From CAYQDF01 sp964416175 (GTDB taxonomy: Bacteria > Chloroflexota > Anaerolineae > Anaerolineales > UBA4823), in NCBI GenBank assembly GCA_964416175.1, contig CAYQDF010000045.1, positions 1 to 24,383 of the forward strand: a stretch of 24,383 nucleotides of DNA, read 5' to 3'. Below the pieces are notes generated by a model. The model saw nothing but the letters and a program-made list of their open reading frames with translations. It was not told the origin of the DNA and did no database searches. The translations under genes were made by a program, and so were the position numbers. Positions 17,904 to 24,383 of this stretch are shown in pieces; the first letter of the stretch is position 1, and each line of letters starts with the position of its first letter.

Positions 17904-18310
17904 CACGCGGCTATTTCGACTTCCCTGGTGTACACCTCGAACTCCGGTGGGTGTTCGAGGTGCTTCTTGACCGCACACAGCTCCGCCGAGCGCACCAGCG
18001 ATTCGCGGTACTTCTCGGGGAATTCCGGCGGCATCTGGATTTCGATCTCAACTTTCCTCACCATGCCTGTAGCGGGGTCGCGGTGGTCGCGTTGGATTAT
18101 CCGGATGCCGTCCGTTGGTAAGCCGCGCTGCTGGCAAAAACCCAGGACATAAATTCCGGCGCACGTCCCGATCGAAGCCAGGAAAAGCGCGAACGGGGTA
18201 GGCGCCAATCCTTCGCCGCCGCCCATCAGCGGTTGGTCTGTCTTCACAGTGAAAGGCCCGAAGCGGGCATCGACCCGCGCTCCTCCAGGGAATTCGACGA
18301 TCATTTCCAT
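17903..18310 (-). CDS. OsmC/Ohr-family protein (YhfA-like)
   Basis: The 135-residue product has the OsmC fold pattern with both conserved thiols: C50 in ASIGTCAGIYV and C112 in AELCAVKKHLE, and the Glu/Gly-rich GGGEGLAPTPFALFLA before the first. OsmC and Ohr reduce organic peroxides with these Cys; the YhfA-like branch, which this resembles, is less well characterised. An extra Cys, C59, lies in the following helix. GGAG is 8 nt before ATG 18310. The gene is single and ends at the shared terminator. Confidence 0.9.
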   Translation of the reverse strand: MEMIVEFPGGARVDARFGPFTVKTDQPLMGGGEGLAPTPFALFLASIGTCAGIYVLGFCQQRGLPTDGIRIIQRDHRDPATGMVRKVEIEIQMPPEFPEKYRESLVRSAELCAVKKHLEHPPEFEVYTREVEIAA

Positions 18311-18437
18311 GTTTTAATCTCCTGATGTGATTGTGCGATGTTTTTCCAGCCGAAGGACGAGAGACGAATTTCCTCGCCACTGGTCTTTCGCCTTTCATCA
18401 TCGATCCATTAGATGCAGTCTTATCTGAATAGTTACA

Positions 18438-18853
18438 TTATTCACCAGGGATTGTAGCGTGCACGCACTCTTTCATCCGGCGAAGGAAGAACTCCCAATA
18501 CAACAATATGGAAACTGTGTACAGCAGGATCGTTCCCAGGAAAGCCGGCCCAAAGCCGTAGTGGACCTGCAATAAGCTGCTGATAGTTTGGCTGAAAGCC
18601 CAGCCGAGATTCCTCTTCCCCGCTGTTCTTTATTAACGGCGCAGCAGTGACCGCCGCAAGGCTCTGCCCCAACCCAAATACCACGCTCATCGCGAACAGC
18701 GGCTCCCGCTCAGGCCACACGCCCATGGATAGGATAGAGCCGGATGATCACGTGCATCAGGTAGAGGCGGGCGCTGGTTCGAAAGGCGCGTACCCGCGCG
18801 GCGTAGTCAAGCGCCACACTGGCAGCCCTGGAGGCGAGATTGGAAGGCGTCAA
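18438..18853 (-). pseudogene. Major facilitator superfamily transporter, gutted remnant
   Basis: From a TTG at 18853 the frame gives an MFS-like N-terminus (ALDYAARVRAFRTSARLYL) and stops at 18710. In a second frame LFAMSVVFGLGQSLAAVTA reads like a transmembrane helix of the C-terminal half. In a third frame QTISSLLQVHYGFGPAFLG and TILLYTVSILLYWEFFLRRM are a typical last-loop and TM12 ending, stopping at TAA 18438. About 400 nt remain of a gene that should be near 1.2 kb, with a large internal deletion and at least two frame changes. It is not functional. The transport substrate cannot be inferred. Confidence 0.65.
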
Positions 18854-18961
18854 TGTTATCCTCAGGAGGTGATAGGGAAGCAAATGTGATCGCCCCCTAA
18901 ACCAACTGTCATATGTGGGGGCGCCCTCATTAGCAAACTTCCTCCCTTTTTTCTCAAATTC

Positions 18962-19258
18962 TGTGGATAACTCGTGAAAATCTGTGGATAAGCGAGTCGA
19001 ATTGGGGAAAAGTCGCCCTTTTGTTCGAAAAATCCAACCCTCTACCACCCCCAGATATGGGAGGTGAAAGATGACCCCGTCCATATGTTGAAAGCCGCTG
19101 TTGCCTGGTAAAATTTTTCCGGAAATGTCTTTATTTCTCCAGATGTACGAGGGGATAACTCCCGCTGGTGGTTCTGCTTCATATAGCCCGACTTCCACGG
19201 CTTACCCCTACAGGTATGAGATTGTTTGTGCATTGTCGAGGTTATCCACTTATCCCCA
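18962..19258. other. DnaA-box cluster, candidate replication origin or DnaA-binding locus
   Basis: Two perfect TGTGGATAA boxes (18962-18970 and 18983-18991) lie 21 bp apart in the same orientation. TTATCCACT (19242-19250) and the overlapping TTATCCCCA (19250-19258) are in the other orientation; AGGGGATAA (19150-19158) is a weaker match. T-rich tracts (18949-18960) lie beside the first pair, and an AT-rich stretch follows at about 19280-19335. The region 18890-19320 has no gene I can support and is flanked by two pseudogenes. dnaA, dnaN, gidA and rpmH are not in the window, and the adjacent genes point towards rather than away from it, so the origin reading is uncertain. Confidence 0.4.
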
Positions 19259-19321
19259 GCCCCTACTAAGACTACGAAATGATCTGAATTACATTGATAG
19301 AGAGGAATTAATAATCAACTT

Positions 19322-19742
19322 TCATTCTTCATGATCCACTAGGAATGAAAAATCGCTGTAGGTGATCAACGCTTCGCCCAGCCTGGGTTCGAATGCCTGA
19401 TCATTGCCGACACGCGCGTACCCCCACTGGTAGGAGGTTTCGCGAGCGGCGGCGCCGAATGGTGGGCATGATAATTCAGGATCGTGGTCAGTCTGCACTG
19501 CGTCCTGCCGGAACAGGATGGCTCAGAAGCCTCCTGGAAAGCGGGAGGTGAAGGGGAGAGGGCTGTTCAAGGCACACGAGTGAGCGCCGGGGTTGGCAAT
19601 GGGATGGCAAGGTTCGGGCCGACTGGATTGCAGCAAGGAATGGAGCGGCTGCCGGATTCGGATCTGTCTGGGGCTGTCCGGTGCAGGTCGCCAGAAGTAT
19701 TGGAACTTGAAATAAACAGAGGGACCTGGTAAGTATGGGCAT
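19322..19742 (-). pseudogene. M1 aminopeptidase-like lipoprotein paralogue, gutted remnant
   Basis: ATG 19742 overlaps the stop of the upstream lipoprotein gene (TAATG) and opens a lipoprotein-like N-terminus (LFQVPILLATCTGQPQTDPN). A large deletion follows. The frame from about 19465 down to TGA 19322 is a clear copy of the zinc region of the intact M1 gene at 21412-22911: AARETSYQWGYARVGNDQAF corresponds to AAHEVAHQWWYGCVANDQAM, and about 20 of 36 aligned residues agree. Both zinc His have changed (HEVAH to RETSY), so it cannot be active. A bit of LTTIL upstream is in another frame. It was once the last gene of the operon. Confidence 0.75.
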
Positions 19743-21394
19743 TAATGGGAAAAATCAGCCTGGCTGTTGCCGGCGGTTGTGAAGAGAAATAATGCCTGCT
19801 CGCCGCCCAGCAGAGAGGTGCCGAGCGCTGCCAGGTGATCCCCGGTTGGAGACCAGTAGAAATGATATATGTACGGATCGACGAACCAGTTCCATAGCAC
19901 TTCTCCGCTGGCAGCCTCTTTCACGAGCAACGTCGTCAGCGAGCCGGGTTCTGCTATCCTCGCCACCGCAACGAGTCCTTCAATTGATAAGGCTGGGAAG
20001 TCCTGTTCCTCGGTTGAGGTGAGGCGAACGGATTCGCTCCCGGGTGGATCGACGGGGCGCAGCCAGCGCTCGGCCTCTTCGATATCCCCCAGTTCCACTG
20101 GTCTCCAGAGGTCCAGAAATTCACCCCCGATAGCGAATGACGCGCGGGCGTACTGGATTTTCTCTACCTGGTTGTTCTCCGAGTGATAAAGAAAGATCCG
20201 GGCCGCACGGGCATCCAGCCCGGTCACCTCTTCCAGGAGCAGGTGGAAGGAGGAACCATCAGGCGAAATCGCAGCCTCAGTGAACTGGAAAGAGGAACCA
20301 GCGACGCCGAAGAGCGTATCGGCAACCAACTGGACCTGGAAACCGGCACCGAGCGTCACCAGCAGCGGGCCGGTATCCGTGGGGTAGATCAGGAGGCGCT
20401 GATTATCGAGCCAGGAGGGAACAGGAAGGGCCGTCCTGGCGGAAGGATCTGGGCTGCCAGTTAAGCTCCACGAGATCGACCTGACCGGTCTACCGGTGGC
20501 AGTGTTGATGATTGTGGTCGTATATCCTTCATCTTTCGTTGAATTAACTGCCAGCCGGTCGCCGTTGGGTGAGAAGGACGATTCCGGGGAACACCTCGCC
20601 AGGGGGAGGGAGTCTGCGGCATTCACGTCGAACAGCCAGCATCCGGATTCACCCTGCAGCACATGTAACCTGCCGTCTGCGCTGCTGGTTAACACGTCGG
20701 AGATGGGTTCGGAAAGATCGAGCAGGATCCGGGGCGGTCGATCTGGGCAAGGTCTATCGAGTGCGACGAGGCCTCCGGCCTTGGAGAGCACGATCAACCG
20801 GGAGTCTGGAAGCCATGTGAACCAGCGGTAGAAATCCAGCCCCAAGGGGTTGTTTTGCTGGTACTGGCAGATATCTTCAGAATCCGTGTCGTAAAAATGA
20901 ACCGTGCCAGGAAGGGGATCCAGGGCATCTTCGCCAGCGGGGCTGCTGGCTGCGTCTTCCAACGTCTGGGTAAGGAAGGAGAGATATCTGCCATCCGGCG
21001 ACCAGCTGATGAAGGAGATCCCGAAGCTGGTCGTAACCGGACGAGAGATAATAGGACGCCTCGTCGGAAGGGGCGTCGGGCGGGGAGGGGCGGGGGAGGC
21101 GACCACAGTGAAGCCAGTCTGTGTGGCGATCGGCGCAGGTCCGAGAGGCGTTGGCGGATATGGATAGAAGCTGCCCGCTGGCAGAGTGGCTGTCGAGACC
21201 GGAGCCGGTCCAATGGGGACCGGGGGGTAAGGGTATGAGTCTACTCCAGTTTCGGTTGCCTCAGGTATCACGGCCGCCGTGGGCGAGGGACTGGAAGATG
21301 GAGCCTCCGTCACCGTTTGCGTGGCCCTTGCGCAGGAGGCGAGGCCGAGTAAGAGGCAAACTTTCAGGATGGTATGACTGATGCGTCCGCACAT
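19742..21394 (-). CDS. Lipoprotein with beta-propeller-like (TolB/WD40-type) domain
   Basis: The 550-residue product has a lipoprotein signal (KVCLLLGLASC, Cys 21), a low-complexity Ser/Pro/Thr linker (about 22-125), then a domain with propeller-style repeats: FISWSPDGRYLSFL, FTWLPDSRLIVLSKAGG, SSADGRLHVLQGE, SSFSPNGDRLAVNS and YWSPTGDHLAALGTS, each resembling a W/F-SPDG-xxLA blade strand. The linker contains a duplicated YPYPPxPxGPAP unit (about residues 53-64 and 75-86). Such proteins are outer-face scaffolds or sensors; no enzyme motif is seen. It starts 17 nt after the M1 stop. The Shine-Dalgarno is weak (GAGAAACC), which fits coupling to upstream translation. Confidence 0.8.
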   Translation of the reverse strand: MCGRISHTILKVCLLLGLASCARATQTVTEAPSSSPSPTAAVIPEATETGVDSYPYPPVPIGPAPVSTATLPAGSFYPYPPTPLGPAPIATQTGFTVVASPAPPRPTPLPTRRPIISRPVTTSFGISFISWSPDGRYLSFLTQTLEDAASSPAGEDALDPLPGTVHFYDTDSEDICQYQQNNPLGLDFYRWFTWLPDSRLIVLSKAGGLVALDRPCPDRPPRILLDLSEPISDVLTSSADGRLHVLQGESGCWLFDVNAADSLPLARCSPESSFSPNGDRLAVNSTKDEGYTTTIINTATGRPVRSISWSLTGSPDPSARTALPVPSWLDNQRLLIYPTDTGPLLVTLGAGFQVQLVADTLFGVAGSSFQFTEAAISPDGSSFHLLLEEVTGLDARAARIFLYHSENNQVEKIQYARASFAIGGEFLDLWRPVELGDIEEAERWLRPVDPPGSESVRLTSTEEQDFPALSIEGLVAVARIAEPGSLTTLLVKEAASGEVLWNWFVDPYIYHFYWSPTGDHLAALGTSLLGGEQALFLFTTAGNSQADFSH

Positions 21395-21411
21395 GGTTTC
21401 TCGCAGCGCGG

Positions 21412-22911
21412 CTAGCGGTTCAAGAAGTACGTATCCAATAACCCGCTCAGGTCAGCCTGGGTGTGTTCGGAGAGCAGGGTGAAGAAATCGTCACCGGTCG
21501 CAAGGCGGTATCTGTACTTCCGAAGGTAATCTCTGAGGAACTCCAGGAAAGAGTCTTCTCCCATCAGCTGGCGCAGTTCCGCCAGGAACATGGCGCCGCG
21601 CAGGTAAACGGCGTCTCGGTAGGGGTAGAAACCGGCTGCATCGTAAATCGTTCCGTCCACCCAGCCTTGCGGATTGTGGATGGTCACCCGGTTTTCCCAG
21701 TACCAGTCCGTCAGCTCCGGGTAGATGTTTTCGTAAAAATACAGCTCGCTGAACGTGCTCAGCGCCTCATCCAGCCAGGGTTCCATAGCCTGATCGTTGG
21801 CGACACAGCCGTACCACCATTGGTGGGCCACCTCGTGGGCGGCGATGATCGTCAGGTTGCTCTTCTGATCCCCCGTGTAATAATCGTAGAAGGCGTGGCT
21901 CAAGAAGATCAACCCGTCGAATTCCATGCCGTCCAGGAAATCTGCCTCCACCACGGACAATGCCGGGTGAGGATAGGGGCTGAACAGGCTGTTAAAAAGA
22001 GTAAGGGCCCTGGCGGTCTCTTCAAGGGCGGGACCATCCGCCAGAGGGTGGAAAGGGAACGCGTAGCTCTTGATAGTGATGTCGCCAGCAGATGCTTCCT
22101 GCACCTGGTACTGGTCGCTGACCGTCCAGGCGAAGTTGCGCGCGGGTTCGTGGTGGTAGCGGTAAACTTCGCTTTCTCCGCCGCTCAGTGGGAGCGAGCT
22201 GGCGGCCACCGTCAGCTGGCCGCTGTTGGCCGAGGTGGGGCGTGCCAGCCTGATCTCCACATCGAAGGCAGCCACCTCGTATGCAAGGTGCTCTCCGTAA
22301 AAAGCATCCTGGCGGACGAGCCATCCTTCACCCGGTTTGTATGGCGGGATATAGGGATACCAATCTCCCAGGTTGGTCTGCCTCTGGGTATAGCCGTAAG
22401 GGGCGTTCTGGTTCGGCAGCACAGCCTCGTAGGACAGGGCGATCCCGATGCTATCCCCCGGAGCCAACCGCGCGGGGAGCGGGATGCGCAGCTCGACCCC
22501 GGACAGGGTGTAGCCGGTGATGCTTTCGCCTCCCTCCCAGGCCAGGGACCGGAGGGTGAATCCAGCAAAGTAGCGGTTCGGTTCGACCAGCAGGAGCAGT
22601 TCATTCAAATCCGACCCGGTGTGGTTGACGTAAGCAATCTTTTCATCCACCGTTAATATGTGGGCGTCGTAGTCCAGCGCGGCGACAAGCGTGTAGCGGG
22701 TGAGCGGTCGGGGTGGTTCCGGCGGGGCAGGGGTGAGGGTTTCTGAAGGATGAAGTCTGAAGGTTGAGGGCTGGGGGGGTGCCTGAGTCGATGGGGGAGT
22801 GGAGGCAGGAGAACTGGCTGTTATGGTTCCAGGCTGGGCGCTGGTCACACTCGAACAGGAGGCCAGCAAGATAGCAAGCGTGGTTAATGGATTGAGTATG
22901 ATGAGACGCAT
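21412..22911 (-). CDS. M1-family zinc metallopeptidase, lipoprotein
   Basis: The 499-residue product begins with a lipoprotein signal (TTLAILLASC, Cys 19) and a Ser/Thr/Pro linker, then the M1 N-terminal beta-domain (about 60-250) and the thermolysin-like catalytic domain. HEVAH at 359-363 and E382, 18 residues on, form the HExxHx18E zinc site; DGMEFDG (327-333) replaces the GAMEN substrate motif. The C-terminal helical domain of long M1 enzymes is missing. It should act as an extracytoplasmic aminopeptidase-like enzyme on the membrane surface. ATG 22911 overlaps the TGA of the preceding gene (TGATG). A longer frame starting at 23058 is not used because it overlaps that gene and would bury the signal peptide. 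Confidence 0.92.
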   Translation of the reverse strand: MRLIILNPLTTLAILLASCSSVTSAQPGTITASSPASTPPSTQAPPQPSTFRLHPSETLTPAPPEPPRPLTRYTLVAALDYDAHILTVDEKIAYVNHTGSDLNELLLLVEPNRYFAGFTLRSLAWEGGESITGYTLSGVELRIPLPARLAPGDSIGIALSYEAVLPNQNAPYGYTQRQTNLGDWYPYIPPYKPGEGWLVRQDAFYGEHLAYEVAAFDVEIRLARPTSANSGQLTVAASSLPLSGGESEVYRYHHEPARNFAWTVSDQYQVQEASAGDITIKSYAFPFHPLADGPALEETARALTLFNSLFSPYPHPALSVVEADFLDGMEFDGLIFLSHAFYDYYTGDQKSNLTIIAAHEVAHQWWYGCVANDQAMEPWLDEALSTFSELYFYENIYPELTDWYWENRVTIHNPQGWVDGTIYDAAGFYPYRDAVYLRGAMFLAELRQLMGEDSFLEFLRDYLRKYRYRLATGDDFFTLLSEHTQADLSGLLDTYFLNR

Positions 22912-24383
22912 CAGCTTCCCATCTCTTCTCGCACCGCCCGATACAGGTGCTCGGCCTTGAGCTCGTTCAGGGTGTAGCAGGAAGCACCAAGGTGGTGTGC
23001 CAGAGCCTGGGCAAGTCCCTGGTCGAAGGCGGCATGCTCCATGTTGATGACCACGCAATGGATGTCCTCCTCCGCGATCTGTTCTGCGATGCGGTGGGCT
23101 TCTTCTTGCGGCTGCAGACCGGACATCGAGACGTTCCCGGCGCCATCCGTCAGCAGGATGAGCAGGGGCATGACATCCGGATGGAGCGTTTTCTCACGTA
23201 CGATGGTCTGGTGCGCCAGGTAGAGGCCAGCCGAGAGCGGGGTCTTGCCGCCTACCGGGATGTCGACCAGAGATTTCCGGGCGAGCTGGATCGAATTGGT
23301 GGGAGGCAGGATCATGGTGGCGCGGTCCTTCTGGAAGACGATCAGTCCCACCCGGTCTCGGCGCTGGTAGGCGTCGGTGAGCAGGGAGAGGATGGCGCCC
23401 TTGGTAGCTGCCATGCGTTCGGCCACCGCCATCGACCAGGAGGCGTCCACCACGAAGAGCACCAGGTTGGCCGTCTTTTTCACCCGGACCTTGCGCTGGA
23501 AATCACCGGGGTGGATGGCAAAAGCCACCCGCTTGCGCTGCTCGATGCGGCGGAGCTGGTGCGGCGCGGCGGCGCGCAGGGTTGCGTCAAAGGCCAGGTC
23601 GGTGGTTGTGCCATCGGCGGGACGGGCCTGGATGTAGCGGCCACGTTTTCGATCGGTGCGCGTGCGGGAACGGCGGCCCGATTTGCGCCGGGCCAGCCGG
23701 TCCAGGGGAGTATCCAGCTTGCGAGGCGTGAAAGGTTCGCCAGCCTTCACCTTCTCTCCCCCTTCCCACCAGGTTGCGTTGCCGGTATCGAAGACGGTCT
23801 GCGGGGCCGGTTTCAGCGGGCCTTGCTCAGAGCCCTCTTCCAGGATTTCCTGGCTCAGTCCTTTTTTTTTTTCGACGGTCTGGGTTTCAGCCGGCATGAG
23901 CTCTGGCTCGCCGGCCGCTGCGCCGCCCTGAAGCTGATCGATGCGCTCCTGCAAGTCTTCCATCGTGACAGTGGTCTGCTGGAAGGGGCCGCGTTTGATG
24001 CGGTGAGGCAGCGCAAGCTCTGCAGCCAGCGCGATGTCCCGATCGGTGATGGCAGTCCGCCCTTCGAAGGCAGCGTGAGCGCGGGCAGTTTTCAATATCA
24101 CCAGGTCGGAGCGGTGTCCATCCACGTTGAGGGAAGCCGTCAGGGCCGCGATCGAAAGCAGGTCCCGCTGCGTGTAGCTGACCAGGTCCAGGATCTGGCG
24201 CGCCTGCTCAATCTGGCGAGAAAGTTCGCCCTCCTTTAGCAGCCACTCCTTGCGGAACCCGTCCGGGTCCGATTCGAATGCCAGGTTGCGCTCCATGATC
24301 AGGACCCGGTCACGGGCATCGCGTATGCCGTGGATCTCGACTGCGAGGGCGAACCGGTCCAGCAGTTGTGGGCGCAAGTCTCC
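22911..24383 (-). CDS. ChlI/ChlD-like AAA-VWA chelatase-type protein, C-terminal part, cut by window edge
   Basis: The frame is open to the window edge and yields 490 residues lacking the start. The first codons (GDLRPQLLDRF) are the conserved ATPase segment near sensor/arginine-finger of magnesium/cobalt chelatase subunits, followed by the helical lid (SIAALTASLNVDGHRSDL, TDRDIALAAELALPHR). A low-complexity linker follows, then a VWA domain: MIDAS DASWS at about 23447-23433, GGKTPLSAG and LLTDGAGNV. It resembles the fused ChlI-ChlD-type subunit of cobalt/magnesium chelatases, which power metal insertion into tetrapyrroles; it could also be a MoxR-like AAA-VWA protein. The linker contains an 11-A run in the coding strand (23872-23862). 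No large CobN/ChlH subunit is in view. Confidence 0.85.
   Translation of the reverse strand, partial: GDLRPQLLDRFALAVEIHGIRDARDRVLIMERNLAFESDPDGFRKEWLLKEGELSRQIEQARQILDLVSYTQRDLLSIAALTASLNVDGHRSDLVILKTARAHAAFEGRTAITDRDIALAAELALPHRIKRGPFQQTTVTMEDLQERIDQLQGGAAAGEPELMPAETQTVEKKKGLSQEILEEGSEQGPLKPAPQTVFDTGNATWWEGGEKVKAGEPFTPRKLDTPLDRLARRKSGRRSRTRTDRKRGRYIQARPADGTTTDLAFDATLRAAAPHQLRRIEQRKRVAFAIHPGDFQRKVRVKKTANLVLFVVDASWSMAVAERMAATKGAILSLLTDAYQRRDRVGLIVFQKDRATMILPPTNSIQLARKSLVDIPVGGKTPLSAGLYLAHQTIVREKTLHPDVMPLLILLTDGAGNVSMSGLQPQEEAHRIAEQIAEEDIHCVVINMEHAAFDQGLAQALAHHLGASCYTLNELKAEHLYRAVREEMGS
23862..23872 (-). promoter_or_regulatory. Candidate programmed frameshift/slippage site (11-A run)
   Basis: The coding strand reads GTC-GAA-AAA-AAA-AAA-GGA, a run of 11 A, in the linker between the ATPase lid and the VWA domain. 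In the -1 frame translation stops at TGA 23829-23827, twelve codons on; in the +1 frame it stops after K-K-D. Both give an ATPase-only protein. A small hairpin (CCAGG/CCTGG, 23853-23840) lies 8 nt downstream of the run, a distance typical of frameshift-stimulating structures. Ordinary polymerase slippage or sequencing error at the run is the alternative. Confidence 0.45.

Noticed and set aside
21463..22656. Long open frame (397 codons) on the plus strand
   Set aside because: It lies antisense to the M1 peptidase, whose zinc motif, signal peptide and operon overlaps are clear; open antisense frames are common in GC-rich DNA.
22911..23058. Longer start for the M1 lipoprotein at 23058
   Set aside because: It would overlap the preceding gene by 148 nt and place 49 residues before a good lipoprotein signal; ATG 22911 with TGATG coupling is better.
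22947..24239. 430-codon plus-strand frame
   Set aside because: It is antisense to the chelatase-like gene with clear ATPase and VWA motifs; the plus-strand protein has no recognisable domain.

Overview
The window is about 24.4 kb of moderately GC-rich bacterial chromosome. The mix of genes (ClpB, ArgG-ArgH, LipB, SSB, a PepF-type peptidase, a YchF-like GTPase with a GLPQSGKTT P-loop, a DegV protein, GlgC, several lipoproteins with Pro/Ser/Thr-rich tails, and a ChlI/ChlD-like AAA-VWA protein) suggests Chloroflexota, probably Anaerolineae. That is an inference from protein style; no rRNA or marker alignment was possible.

Layout. 1-0.8 kb: the N-terminal part of a short-chain dehydrogenase (minus strand, cut by the window edge) and the decayed remains of a VapBC-type toxin-antitoxin pair. 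0.97-3.55 kb: clpB (minus) with its terminator. 3.6-6.8 kb: a divergent regulatory region, then argG and argH, the last two steps of arginine synthesis. The argG leader has a strong promoter, a 28-codon ORF with Arg-X-Arg-Arg, and an intrinsic terminator just before the gene, so it looks like an attenuator. 6.8-9.4 kb: lipB, an FHA-domain membrane protein, ssb and a small unknown ORF. 9.4-13.6 kb (all minus): oligoendopeptidase F, a YchF-like GTPase and a pair of GNAT acetyltransferases. 13.95-14.3 kb: a strong promoter whose predicted start coincides with the first base of a ~158-nt self-closing RNA resembling 6S RNA, followed by tRNA-Leu(CAA). 14.35-17.7 kb: degV, glgC, a GIY-YIG protein and a lipoprotein. 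17.9-18.3 kb: an OsmC-family protein (minus).

18.4-19.74 kb is a decayed, mostly non-coding zone. It holds a gutted MFS transporter, a cluster of DnaA-box-like sequences (two perfect TGTGGATAA 21 bp apart, and a third near-perfect box of opposite orientation with an overlapping weaker one), and a gutted M1-peptidase paralogue. It may be a replication origin or DnaA-binding locus.

19.74-24.38 kb (all minus) is a translationally coupled operon: a ChlI/ChlD-like AAA-VWA protein (partial), an M1 peptidase lipoprotein, a beta-propeller-like lipoprotein and the M1 pseudogene, joined by TGATG and TAATG overlaps at two of the junctions. The AAA-VWA gene has an 11-A run exactly between its ATPase and VWA parts, a candidate programmed slippage site that would yield a VWA-less subunit.

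A recurring feature is promoters with an extended -10 (TGN before the hexamer). Three of them sit only 5-9 nt before a start codon that has no Shine-Dalgarno sequence, suggesting leaderless translation.
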